Shown in pieces: positions 33,629 through 44,479 of a stretch of DNA of 64,000 nucleotides. The stretch spans positions 2,367,110 to 2,431,109 of the forward strand of contig JACEVL010000062.1 of NCBI GenBank assembly GCA_020284085.1, read 5' to 3'. The stretch is from Aporrectodea caliginosa (lineage: Eukaryota > Annelida > Clitellata > Crassiclitellata > Lumbricidae). Each line of letters starts with the position of its first letter. Within the stretch, counting starts at the first letter, position 1. Both the position numbers and the translations under genes were made by a program. The notes below the pieces were generated by a model. That model saw only the letters and a program-made list of their open reading frames with translations, ran no database searches and was not told the origin of the DNA.

Positions 33629-34658
33629 TGTTACGGTTTTTGGGGTTGCCCTCCTCGGAAGTGGGACTGGCATGCTTTGACACTGTGCCTATGTGTATGT
33701 CCGTTGCCTTGTCACTGTGTCTGTATGTGTGCGTCCTGCTTGGCGTCGGGCCTTGCTCATTTTTGCTGCTCTTTGCCCGCCGGGCCTTGCTCATTTTGCC
33801 CGCCGGCTCTTGCTCACTTTGCCCGCCGGGCCTTGCTCATTTTGCCCGCCGGCTCTTGCTCACTTTGCCCGCCGGGCCTTGCTCACTTTGCCCGCCGGCT
33901 CTTGCTCACTTTGCCCGCCGGGCCTTGCTCATTTTGCCCGCCGGCTCTTGCTCACTTTGCCCGCCGGGCCTTGCTCACTTTGCCCGCCGGGCCTTGCTCA
34001 CTTTGCCCGCCGGCTCTTGCTCACCCTCTCCCTTCCCCTTTCAGGCCTTGCACGGTGCCTTCTGGATTTGTACACCCCCCACATATTGTACTATATATAG
34101 AGGACGCTTTTGTATGTAAGCGACGTCACGCCGGCGCCCCGGTTCGCTTCCCGGTCGGGTCGGTTTATCAGAGATTAATTTCTCGGATCTTTACTGCGGG
34201 TGGCTCGGTCGCAATTTAAACGTGGAGTACGAGGTTGCTTTCTGCCTCCGACACTAATCATCTTCGATATGAAAAAGTGTCGTTAAGCCGAAACAATTTT
34301 TATGTAAGCGACGATGCATTGACGATAGAGCTTGCTCTGATTTGGAACGATTTCGATGCATCTGACTGGCCTGACGATTCCTGTCTACCGTTGCGTGTCT
34401 GTGTGACAGTGGTAGAGTGGGCTGACGATTTGGCAGAATATACGGGTTCAAAACCTAGTGACTTTGACTTGTCTTGGTTGATTGGAGCGCGTCGTCAGCG
34501 GCGATTGCCATAAGTCGTCTGCAATACTCCAGACGCCGGACTTGCGCTCTTTCGAGCGACACGCGAGACTGTAGTCCTCCTGCGCAGAACACCGCCGTCT
34601 TCGCAACACGAAGAAGCGTGCGAATTGCCCGACCGGGTGAGAGGCGAGTTCCGCGACA
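33629..34658 (+). repeat. 5' LTR (1,030 bp)
   Basis: U3 holds a 23-bp-based minisatellite (33745-34020) just upstream of a TATA box (CTATATATAG, 34091-34100). Compared with the 3' LTR it has 188 extra bases between direct copies of TATGTAAGCGACG (34113-34125 and 34301-34313), 40 extra bases in the minisatellite and 4 fewer in the TATA run. These three account exactly for the 224-bp length difference. Confidence 0.93.
33745..34020 (+). repeat. U3 minisatellite, 23-bp units
   Basis: Alternating units TTTGCCCGCCGGGCCTTGCT and TTTGCCCGCCGGCTCTTGCT, each closed by CAC or CAT. Unit length 23 is not a multiple of three, so all frames are open and give repetitive peptides that I do not regard as genes. 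Confidence 0.93.
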
Positions 34659-34659
34659 C

Positions 34660-34677
34660 TGGTACCAGAAGTGGGGT
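34660..34677 (+). other. Primer-binding site of the LTR element
   Basis: TGGTACCAGAAGTGGGGT starts two bases after the 5' LTR. Its complement ends in TACCA-3' and resembles the 3' end of a tRNA-Leu of the UAA type from memory; the tRNA identity needs a comparison. Confidence 0.7.
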
Positions 34678-34715
34678 TCGAGTCTTCCGCCAGCCGACGA
34701 CGCTAGAATCAACCG

Positions 34716-37700
34716 ATGATGCTCCGTGAAGAAGACGACGACTACGACGACGGTGAGATTGCCTTCCGGATGCCGAGTCAAGTCCGAACGCCTGCCGATA
34801 TTTCTACGCCAGCTGCGAGACGGATGGCCGCGATCGGGACGAAACCGGACAGCAGCCGTTTCCTGGAAGATCTCTCCTTCCCGACGCCGAGTCAAGTCCG
34901 AACGCCTGCCGAGACGTCGACGCCAACCGCGAGGAGAGCAACGATGGAGATGCCGTCGGACCGAATCCGTGTGCTGTCCGAAGTCAACTTCGACGACCCA
35001 GAGCCGGTGAGATCGAGCCTCCGAGAAAAGATGGGCGAACCGAGAGACGAAAAGATGAATTTGAGACCGAGCTTCCGCGAAGACAGGGAAGAAGAGATGA
35101 CCGTGAAACCGGAGAGATCGAGCTTCCGAGGAAAGACGGGCGAATCGGCGACAGAAAAGATGAAATTGAAATCGGATGGCCGCGTAAAGACCGAAGAGAC
35201 TGAAAAGACGGGCCAACCGAGGAATTCGACGACGAATCTACTGGAAGATGTCGGTGGTTTGCTGCGTAATCGGCCGACGCCGATGAAACCAGGCAAGTTC
35301 GATGGGACGGGCTCGTTGGAGTCGTTCCTAGTGCAGTTCGAGGTCTGCGCGAGGCATAACAAGTGGACGGCCGCAGACCGGGTCGACTACCTACGATGTT
35401 CGCTTGAGAAGGCCGCCACGCAGCTCCTTTGGGACTTCGGCGCTCAACCGAGCGTGAGCTATGAAGAATTGGTTGAACGCCTTCGCCAAAGATACGGGAC
35501 GGAGGGCCAAGCAGAAACTTTCCGTGCTCAGCTGTACTACCGACGCCAACGACCCGAAGAAAACCTGAGTGATCTGCTGCATGAGATTCGACGGCTGGTT
35601 GTCCTAGCCTACCCGGTGCCTTCCAACGAGACGACGCAGATCATCGCGAAGGACTCCTTCTTGGAAGCGATGAGAGACCGAGAACTTTCGCTCAAAGTAC
35701 GCGAGCGAGAGCCGAAAACTCTTGATGAAGCCTACCGGACGGCGCTTCGCTTGGAAGCCTACCAGCGAGCGACCGACTCCGACGACCGGAGAAGACAGCC
35801 GAACAGAGTTCGTGGAGCCCAGGAAACCGACGTGAACCCCCAGTTGCAATCGCAGCTGGACCGGTTTCTGGCTACGCAGATGGAGGAGCAGCGACGATTC
35901 CAGCGAGAGATCGAGCAACGAATCGACCGTCAACTCCGCGAGATCCGCCGAGGAACTTCGATGAACGATGGACCGGGTCGAGACGCTCGCCCCGATGAAC
36001 AACCTTCGACGCCATTGGAGAACACGCGACGATCGGTGACCTGCTACAACTGTGGACGAGACGGGCACATCTCGCGTAACTGCCGCCAAACACGCCGCTT
36101 CCGGAACCAACCGAACGAGACCGCACCGGCCGATGATGAACGAGCTACGATGCTACCGGACCCGGTGGCCAGAAACAACACGACACGTCCGAGTCTGCCG
36201 GACCGAGCAAGCAAGAACGCAATCTACATTCGAGGGACGATTCACGGACGATCGCAGCTGTGCCTGGTCGACACTGGATCGGAGGTCAGCCTGGTGCCTT
36301 CATCTACTGTCGATGGGTTAGAACTTCGCTCTTGCAATCGCTTTTTGATGGCTGCTAATGGGACTTCAATACGCGTTCTTGGGGAGGTCCAGGTGCCCAT
36401 TAAGATAGCGGGTGGTTTACAGATTCATACTTCATTTTTGGTGTCAGATCAAATTGCTGAGCCCATGCTTGGGATGGACTGGTTAAGGGAGCATCGCTGT
36501 CGCTTAAGTTTTGGGACTGGGGCTTTATTTATTGACCGTAAGCGTATCTCCCTGGTGAGAGGTAATGGGTCAATGTGGTGCCGGCGCGTGATCGTTGCCG
36601 AGGAGGTGATAGTGTCCCCTAGGTGCCAGAGCGATGTCCCGGTAAAAACTTTGTATGGGGATTTAACTACTGTAGCGCCTGCTTGGATGACTGAGGCTCA
36701 AGAGATTCAGCCTGGTGTGCATCTTGCCCGTGTAGTGGTCGATGATCACGCGGACAACCGCGTTAGGATTGTGAATTTGAGTGAAAGTGAAGTGCGTTTG
36801 ACTAAGGACCAGATGCTAGGAGGTTTACACCCGGTAGAGGTTGAGTCTAGCAAGGAAAAATATGAGAATGCAGGGCTGATTGATGCTGTTTCGCCTAGTG
36901 AAATGTTGTTGGCCGATCTGCCCGACGATGTGTCGCAAGAAATTAGGGAACGACTGAGCGGATTGCTGGATGAGTACAGTGATGTTTTCTCTGTCACTGA
37001 CCGCGACTTGGGAAGGACTTCAATTTGCACGCATAAGATAGAGACGGGAGATGCGCGTCCAGTGCGCCAGCCTTTGAGACGCCAGCCGCTGCCGCATAGA
37101 ATTGTTGTTGACACCCAGTTGGATGGCATGTTGGCCGATGGAATCATAGAGCCAGCTGTGAGCAAGCAATTGACTAGAGTGTTTGCGGTGGGATTACTGT
37201 TAATGATCTTTGTGATGATTATGGGTAGTGTTACTGAGGTTGTGTTAGCCATTCCAAGGGACAAATGTGAGGCTCCCTTGATGTCGTGGGCTTTTGTGGG
37301 ACAGGTAGTTGTGAGGCATGGGGCATCGCCACAAGTTCTGGCCGATCGGGTTACGATTTTAGTGGGGGACCTGTTTCGGGAATTTTGTAGGCTCGTGGGG
37401 ATAGATAAGCTAAGAACATCTAGCTACCGCCTTAGTGGAAATGGCTTAATTGGGTGCCTTCCCCGGGCCCTGGGTGCCTTGTCGGGGGAAGTATTAGCAG
37501 CCATCAAGGGTGGTTGGGTGGAGGTTCTTCCCCGTGTCCATGCTGTCTCGATGACGAGAGACCGTTTGATGGAGCGCTGTGGACTTGTTAATTACCGGCT
37601 TCGCAAGTCTGCACACGCCCGCCCGTTTATCGCACATGTTGATAAACTTCGCCTCTGCTTCGACGAGGGACTGGACGACGCGAGTGGCGACCACGCTGCT

Positions 37701-37790
37701 GAAGACACTTTCTTCGACGCCATGCCGCCTCCGGCTGTGGACAATGAGCGACCGAAGCGAACGGTGCGGTTACCCGCCCGTTTCCGCTAG
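34716..37790 (+). pseudogene. Fused gag-protease-(RT start)-(integrase end) open frame, 1,024 aa
   Basis: Residues ~60-180 are an Arg/Glu-rich leader; ~190-345 a retrotransposon gag domain; CCHC knuckle CYNCGRDGHISRNC at 443-456; aspartic protease LVDTGSEVSLVP with the catalytic Asp near 518. At ~752-818 comes the conserved entry to reverse transcriptase (IETGDARPVRQ, DGIIEPAVS), then an abrupt junction near base 37165. It continues as integrase: GQVVVRHGASPQVLADR keeps the second catalytic Asp, but the first Asp is deleted and the final Glu position reads NGLIGCL, so it is inactive. A basic C-terminal tail follows. The frame has no stop despite the deletion. Codon use is CGA/GAC-rich up to ~36300, then more GT-rich and rich again after ~37600, suggesting a mosaic. 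Gag and protease may still work. Confidence 0.88.
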
Positions 37791-38461
37791 ACTCTGATCC
37801 TGAACGATGCCGGCTCTGAATGGACTCTGTTTTCTTTTAGAGACTTATTGTTTCTGTATTGTTTTGTTTGTGTGTGATGATTGCCGTAAATTGGCGTAAA
37901 TTTAATTGTGATTTAATTGAATGTGATTTTCTGGGCCGTTGGCCGCTTAGTAAAGTTGATAGCGGTTTTCTGGGCCGTTGGCCATGTAGAGACAGAGACT
38001 CCTCGGGCCACGGCCACTCGATTTTAGCTTTGGCGATTTTCTGGGCCATTGGCCACTCGTATTACTTTGCGATTTTTCGGGCCGTTGGCCACTTGAACTG
38101 AACTTTAATTTCTAGAGACACTTTAGGAGAGACTTTAGTTTAGCGTTAACTGCAATGTAGAGACAGAGACTCCTCGGGCCACGGGCCGCTCGGTTTGCGC
38201 ATTTAATTTGCAGGTACTTTTCGGGCCTTTGGCCACGTAGTGAACTTTAGATTTTGAGACTTTTCGGGCCTTTGGCCACTCGGCATGAACTCTAGGTTTA
38301 GAGACTTTATGTTCTTTTAGCCTTTGCGTGTTGGCTGAAATCAGCCTCGGACTTTGGGGACGAGGGCCGTTGGCCGTGTTTGTTTTAGGGTTTGGTTGAG
38401 GGTTATTTTGAGCACTTGTAATTTTTCCTGTTGCGGGAACAGGGGACGTTCCCATTAGTAC
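37791..38461 (+). repeat. 3' untranslated part of the LTR element with repeated GGGCCGTTGGCC blocks
   Basis: At least seven imperfect copies of TTTTCTGGGCCGTTGGCCAC or TCGGGCCACGGCC spaced 45-60 bp apart. Each has a GGCC-centred short palindrome. It lies between the stop codon and the polypurine tract; no coding signal. Confidence 0.8.
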
Positions 38462-38472
38462 TGGGGGGAGGG
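38462..38472 (+). other. Polypurine tract
   Basis: TGGGGGGAGGG immediately before the 3' LTR, the normal position for plus-strand DNA priming. Confidence 0.85.
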
Positions 38473-39278
38473 TGTTACGGTTTTTGGGGTTGCCCTCCTC
38501 GGAAGTGGGACTGGCATGCTTTGACACTGTGCCTATGTGTATGTCCGTTGCCTTGTCACTGTGTCTGTATGTGTGCGTCCTGCTTGGCTCTTGCTCACTT
38601 TGCCCGTCGGGCCTTGCTCATTTTGCCCGCCGGCTCTTGCTCACTTTGCCCGCCGGGCCTTGCTCATTTTGCCCGCCGGCTCTTGCTCACTTTGCCCGTC
38701 GGGCCTTGCTCATTTTGCCCGCCGGCTCTTGCTCACTTTGCCCGCCGGGCCTTGCTCATTTTGCCCGCCGGCTCTTGCTCACTTTGCCCGCCGGGCCTTG
38801 CTCACTTTGCCCGCCGGCTCTTGCTCACCCTCTCCCTTCCCCTTTCAGGCCTTGCACGGTGCCTTCTGGATTTGTACACCCCCCACATATTGTACTATAT
38901 ATATATAGAGGACGCTTTTGTATGTAAGCGACGATGCATTGACGATAGAGCTTGCTCTGATTTGGAACGATTTCGATGCATCTGACTGGCCTGACGATTC
39001 CTGTCTACCGTTGCGTGTCTGTGTGACAGTGGTAGAGTGGGCTGACGATTTGGCAGAATATACGGGTTCAAAACCTAGTGACTTTGACTTGTCTTGGTTG
39101 ATTGGAGCGCGTCGTCAGCGGCGATTGCCATAAGTCGTCTGCAATACTCCAGACGCCGGACTTGCGCTCTTTCGAGCGACACGCGAGACTGTAGTCCTCC
39201 TGCGCAGAACACCGCCGTCTTCGCAACACGAAGAAGCGTGCGAATTGCCCGACCGGGTGAGAGGCGAGTTCCGCGACA
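38473..39278 (+). repeat. 3' LTR (806 bp)
   Basis: Same ends as the 5' LTR, with minisatellite 38589-38824 and a TATA run near 38894-38907. It lacks the 188 bp that lie between 13-bp direct repeats in the 5' LTR. The single remaining TATGTAAGCGACG copy suggests a deletion by repeat misalignment. Confidence 0.93.
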
Positions 39279-39282
39279 ATAG

Positions 39283-39592
39283 CAGTGGCGTAACGAGGGG
39301 GCAGGGGGCGGCCGGCCCCGGGCGCAGGACGGGGGCGCAAAATTAGGTCTAAAAATGTGTTTTTGTTAAAGAAATCAGGTAAAAATAGAAAAATAGTATA
39401 AAAAAGTAACTTTTTGTACGTGAGTTTGGGGGCGCTCGGGCAAAGGGGGGGGGCGCAAAATGGTATTTGACAAGTTTCTTGTTGAAAAACAGAGGAAAAA
39501 AAAAAAGGTCATCAGAAATGTTGGCGGAAGTGAGAAAAAATTTGTCAGGAAATTCTTGCCCCCGGGCGCACGAACCCCTAGTTACGCCACTG
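39283..39592. mobile_element. hAT-type MITE, host of the LTR insertion
   Basis: Starts CAGTGGCGTAACGAGGGG and ends CCCCTAGTTACGCCACTG. The right flank is GTAAATAG (39593-39600). The matching left flank GTAAATAG is at 33621-33628, now separated by the whole LTR element, which inserted at the last four bases ATAG of that duplication. 310 bp, G-rich, non-coding. Confidence 0.92.
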
Positions 39593-39775
39593 GTAAATAG
39601 TAAACTAAAAAACACTATATGGCTTAGCTGTACAACATCCTAGCCAGGAAACCACGCCTGGTGAGGGAATCAAATCTAGAAAGAACACGGTTATGTGAGC
39701 GTGGGCGCAAATCGTGACCAGTAGGCCTATATAGGACAGGGGGTAGTAGGTATAATGAAGGATATGTCCGGGATT

Positions 39776-40432
39776 ATTTAAGATATTTCTAAAAGGTCAT
39801 GGTCGGCTTTTTTACAGAGTTCCTCAAAAGTGGGGAAAGATTTTGGTAGGAAGCCAAAGCGTACCAGCTTGCGGACCACAGCACTTAGAGAGTCACGTTC
39901 CTGTTTGCTGGCAAAGCCCCACCACACTTGGGAACAATAAAGCATTCGGTTGACAGTGGTGGACCGGACCACATCATATAACCTGACTCCCAAGAGCCCA
40001 TGCGACTCTGATGCGAGATTAAAATACGATGGGCGTGGAGAGATTGCTTGACCCGTACACAAATCTTTTGGATATGGGAGGAAAAACCGAGCTTTGCGGA
40101 AATCTCGATACCCAATATATTCAGGGATGTGACCCTTTTTATGCCACGTATAATTGGAGGACCTTGTTCAAGATTCACATAATTATGGTCTGGTCAAGAT
40201 AATTTCGTTAGATTTAGAATGGTTTAGGTGGAGATTGCATTTACGAGCCCAGGCACTAATGTGATCTAATTCTGCATCAGTGGTGGAAATATTTGAAGCC
40301 AAGATCAAAAGATAGCAATCATCAGCATATTTGAAGATATAATTGAAGCTGTGGAGAGGTTTAAGACCAGAAATGGCCACTAAGAAGTTTGCTGGGCCCA
40401 TGCGAGAACCCTGTATTATACTAGACTTTAAC
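39776..40432 (-). pseudogene. LINE reverse transcriptase fragment
   Basis: On the minus strand: IIQGSRMGP (RT motif B region), FKYADDCYLL (YADD catalytic box), then DHISAWARKCNLHLNHSKS. A frame change leads to the thumb and C-terminal part (LNILGIEISAKLGFSSHIQK, then YDVVRSTTVNRMLYCS and FPTFEELCKKAD). Homologous to 28276-28690. A CR1/Jockey-superfamily LINE is likely. 5'-truncated, frameshifted and inactive. Confidence 0.85.
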
Positions 40433-41013
40433 TTGTCCTACAGTTTAGGCCTACGACGCAATGGTTCAGCTTACACTGGGCAGCTAGACCTTAGACGCGA
40501 TGTTTAGCTGAGATAATTAATCATCACCCCGTTGATAGACATTGTATTGCATCTAAACAGGTATACGCCCCTAATATAATTGCCACTCTACAGCTGGGCT
40601 GTATGTAAGTGTTACATGAACGTATAGACCTGTATGTTTACGTCAATTACGTGTATATACCGTTAAACACATGGGCGTATTTAGGGGTATCCCGGTTCAA
40701 ACTCCCCGGTATGGGAATTGTAAAAAATAACTGGGGGGGGTTAGACGTTGATTTATGTGCAGTTTTGGTGTGACATGTAGACTTTACTATGGGACCATAA
40801 GAAAGACTAGGGGTTGAACCCCAACTCCCGGCAATTCTCACCCTGAACCCCCAAATAAGTTTCCGAAAAATATTTATATGCTTTTACATGTGAAATACCA
40901 AAAAACTTAATTTTTGTGACCATTTCCATACCCCCCCATCTAAAACCCCTCCGAAATCTTTTTCTGGCTACGCCCATGGGCCATGGTTATACATACGGCG
41001 TAAGCACTGGTAG
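40433..41013. other. Non-coding stretch with a MITE
   Basis: Contains the element 40670-40978 and otherwise nothing I recognise apart from a TAGGCCTA palindrome at 40446. Confidence 0.5.
40670..40978. mobile_element. MITE with CATGGGCGTA termini
   Basis: CATGGGCGTATTTAGGGGT at the left; CTGGCTACGCCCATG at the right is the inverse of the first ten bases. 309 bp, non-coding. No target duplication could be assigned. Confidence 0.6.
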
Positions 41014-41015
41014 TG

Positions 41016-41150
41016 TAGAGCTCTGCGCCGACGTCATAGTCCCAGCGGCGGCGCGCCGGTCATTTTTGGTCGGCGGCGGCGGCGCGCCGCCGACCCGACA
41101 AAATCGGCGGCGGCGGCGGCGCGGCGCGGCGTGGTCGGCGCAGTGGTCTA
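41016..41150. mobile_element. CGG-rich palindromic element, copy 1
   Basis: Left end AGAGCTCTGCGCCGACG, right end GTCGGCGCAGTGGTCT. The middle is almost wholly CGG/GCGCGCC units. The related inverse arrangement at 45788-45921 ends GGCGCAGGGCTCTAG. Extreme CpG density in an AT-rich region. Confidence 0.7.
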
Positions 41151-41599
41151 ACGGCACATACTTGTTTTAAAACCTGTTCAGCAAAGAATTTACCTTATAA
41201 AGATAAGCATGTTCAACAATTATTTTTCGCAATTGCAATGAGAGACAATTATTCTGAGAACAGACGTTCAATAGCAAAAGGCAACAAGAACATAAGGCAA
41301 CAAGAACATAAGGCTAAGCCATGTAGTCTTAATTACTAAGCAACGTGATATTGTTTGCATTTGGGGTTTCCAGTGCAAGTGCCAATAGCAGTTAATGAAC
41401 TCAGGGTGTTTGTGTCGAAATTTTAGTCTGCCACAAAATGAGAGTTTTCGTGAATGAATACAATCTTGTGAGCAGACGACGGTGCGAGGGAACTTCGCTT
41501 CGCAATGACTGCAAGACCTGCAACAGAGAAAATTCTTTCCGATGGCGCTCTGGTTGCAGCCGTTGACAGAATTGCAGGGGCGTCTATCCCCCCCAAAGT

Positions 41600-41970
41600 C
41601 ATTGGAGCAACTCCCCCCGCTCCCCTTCCTGCAGCCACTGTAACTGTCTGTAGTGATAGGCGTTGTACTATGGACGGTTACTTGAGGATCTTCTGCAGTT
41701 TATCAGAAAACTGCAGAAATCGTTCAATGATTCATCCGTGTTTAAACCGTCGACAATGTCACGCTGACTTGCTAATATTGTCAGTGCAGAGAACCAGTCA
41801 TCCAGCATTGTACTACGCAGTCTGTTTTTGATTATTTTGACTCGGCTCATTACCCGGTCGGCGCTAACTTGTGACAGCAATAGTAGCGAGAATCTTCATT
41901 AGACACGACAGATTTGTAAAAGATGACAGTTCATCCAATGCTCTCATTGGCTTTAGAAAGGTTCGGTGTT
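41600..41970 (-). pseudogene. hAT transposase C-terminal relic
   Basis: The minus strand reads FTNLSCLMKILATIAVTS, a frame change, then SADRVMSRVKIIKNRLRSTM and DDWFSALTILA. This is the dimerisation region typical of hAT transposases and ZBED-like proteins (ER-xFS-x-lk-xxK-xxLRstM). Frameshifted and lacking the DDE core, so not functional. Confidence 0.7.
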
Positions 41971-43587
41971 AGCAATGTTTTGAATTTACATTGCAGATAC
42001 GGTATGCACGGAACTATGGCAAGTGTTTCACTTAAAATGTGTGCAACAGAATAAACTGATTTAAAATTTAAAGAAACTTTTTACTTAGCAATAAGTGATT
42101 GAAAATGAAAACTGCGAGCACAATATAGTAGGCTACCACTGTGCAAACAACATCTGCTACAGACAGTTGTTATAGTTGTCAGTGTAATACTAGTAATTCG
42201 CACCTAAATGCACATCAGCAGTACATGCCATACACCAAAGAGACTTGGCCAAAACAAATAATTGACTGCAGTCTACGGAAAAGTTTGGATGACAATAACC
42301 CTCACACGACATACGATAATAGAACAAAAACCTAGGAGAAACGCCCGTAAGTGTACAGTGAGTCATGTCTATTTTGGAACCTTGTATTAAGATGAATAAT
42401 ACAATAGGCTGCCTACCTTTTGTATTTGAAACCATGTTTTTCCCTGCAGTGGCTCTTCCATTTGTCCCCACGCACCAACATGCTGCAGCAAACTTCTAAG
42501 CATTGCAACTTCGCAATTCGCTTTTCTCGTGGCATTTCACTAGAATACTGTAATTATCTATCAGTAGGCTATTCATGATAACGAGATAACGATGACTTAG
42601 ACCGGTGGTAGCCAACCTGTGGCACGCGTGCCATTTGTGGCACGCCAGCCTATGACGAATGGTACGCCTACGGAGGACCTTGGGATTTTCTGAAAAATTA
42701 TGCTGGGTTGTTTAGCTTAGAATTTTATCTATACAGAATCTTAGCCGCCTACGTAGCTCTGTAGCTGTAGCGACCGAGGGCTGGGACGGCCTGACGCTAC
42801 AGACAGATGCAGCACACGGGCTCGAAGTCGGCATGTACTGCAGGGAAGAGGTCAGCGGCAGGGTCATCAGTCGGCAGGATGTCAAAGTCCAATTTCTCCA
42901 AAGCATATTTCCGCTATGCAGAGATAAGAAGCCCAACATGTTCCCAGTGAATGATCGTAGGATCCAGGCCCACCGAAAGGAGGGATAGGGCAAATGCCCA
43001 GGAGCCTAATGCCTATTAAAATATTACTGACACAACCACAATAAGTTTAAACTTCAAGCATCTTAATAATTATTTAATTATTACCTTACTGTAAGGTACG
43101 ATATTTTATAAATTTAAACTCCTCCCCTAATTTCTGAATAAGATCTCTCCCCCTATTTCTTGGTTGGAGCATTTGCTCCAAGGTTTACATGGTGTAGACG
43201 CCTCTGTATACATGTATAGGCAATCCTACAGTGCTTTGCCTGTAGAAAATTATAAAGAGAAAATACCAAAACTTGTAGGCCTATATAATAAGGAGTAAAG
43301 GCTTTTAGTCCAATCAGTTCCACAAGAAATTCTCGTGACTTAAAGCTTGCTTCTCATTGGTCACGCTTCAGGATACCTGGATATGTATCTCTATTATTTT
43401 ATCTTTGTCCCGATCTCTTCGTTCACCTCCTTCTCCTTCTCCCTACCGTGCATTCCATGGATAGCGCGGACTTTGAACGGCATGCCTTTAGTGTACGCCA
43501 CTGGGCCAAGTCACAACTGGCGGTGTAACCTGAAATATTATTATACGTAGGGCCTATACATAGACTTTGGGTGTTCATGTATACATA
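41971..43587. other. Non-coding or unrecognised
   Basis: No gene supported. A 93-codon open frame on the minus strand near 42712-42993 has no recognisable motif. Short GTGGCACGCGTGCC and TGTGGCACGCCAGC blocks at 42620-42650 look like repeat ends. TAGGCCTA at 43276. Confidence 0.4.
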
Positions 43588-44012
43588 CGTGTGCCGGTGT
43601 GGTGCGAGATCTTGTCCGGGGTGGAGATGTGTCCGACTCCGCCCATTTCCGTTGTCAAGACAGAATCTGGCACGACACATGCGAGAAATTGTCCGTGTGA
43701 AATAATGTCCGGGCCATAGGCTGACAGTACGACTTTTGAAGTACCGGTATTGTGTCAACGTTTCAAGTATCGTATTAACGAAATATGAAAATGACATGGG
43801 AGACAATACTTTTATCAGGAAAGACGCGAAAGAAAAGCAAAGAAGTTTGAGCAGTTAAAGCATTATTGTAACGCACGATGCTTGTGCATGCAGCTGAGGC
43901 AGCGATGATGCGAGTTTTATTTTTAGAAACAAATTCCCCATGGTCGAACCAATGACAATATTTTTCGGACACATCTACACCCCGGACAACATCTCGCATC
44001 ACACCGGCCCGT
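43588..44012. mobile_element. Foldback element with ~45-bp imperfect inverted ends
   Basis: GCCGGTGTGGTGCGAGATCT, then TGTCCGGGGTGGAGATGTGT at the left. The right end contains the inverse (ACACATCTACACCCCGGACA, then CATCTCGCATCACACCGGCC). About 425 bp in total, no open frame of note, no target duplication found. Confidence 0.75.
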
Positions 44013-44479
44013 ATTAATATGTGCAAGGGCTGTATTAACTTAACTGTGCACCGCAGCTTCACGTATCAAAGAATCAAGCTATTACTCAGTATCACTAGAT
44101 TCGACACCAAATGAGGGACACGTTGACCAGCTCACTCTGATGAGTATAGAAGCTGACATTCTGCGTGTTATCAACTTTGAGGATCTAGTGACCGAATTTG
44201 CAAAGAAGAAAACGTGCAAAGTTTCACTAATTTCACATGACTCCTCGCCCAGCACAAACTAACTTCTGACCTTTTAACTGTTTCTTGGTTTTAGATATTT
44301 GTGTTAAATTGTGTCTTGCCTTTGTGATGGAGGCCCCTATGTGGTGGGGCCCCCTGTGCACTGGCACATGGTGACCATTCCTAAATCCGGCCTGTACGTG
44401 TGATAGTGTGTAAGCAAGCAAGTAAGTAAGTAAGTAAGTAAGTAATTATGCATGTATGCATGTTCATTTCATTCATTCA

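Larger units (their letters stand above)
33629..39278 (+). mobile_element. Non-autonomous Ty3/gypsy-type LTR retrotransposon
   Basis: Two LTRs (33629-34658 and 38473-39278) begin TGTTACGG and end GCGACA. They are bordered by 4-bp duplications ATAG (33625-33628 and 39279-39282). The primer-binding site follows the left LTR and a G-rich polypurine tract precedes the right one. Beyond the indels noted for each LTR the two LTRs look identical by eye, so insertion is recent. The single open frame has gag, protease and the start of reverse transcriptase joined to the second half of integrase; the polymerase, RNase H and first half of integrase are absent. The copy therefore depends on proteins from elsewhere. 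Confidence 0.95.

Noticed and set aside
33628..34219. Three overlapping plus-strand frames rich in LAHFARRLLLTL-like repeats (also 38431-38985)
   Set aside because: All three frames of the same 23-bp LTR minisatellite are open because the unit length is not a multiple of three; no start context or conservation.
34455..36126. Long minus-strand frames opposite the retroelement gag
   Set aside because: Antisense shadows of the GC-rich, CGA/GAC-biased gag frame; no domain recognised.
42712..42993. 93-codon minus-strand frame
   Set aside because: No motif recognised and composition is not convincing; another frame over the same bases looks equally coding-like.
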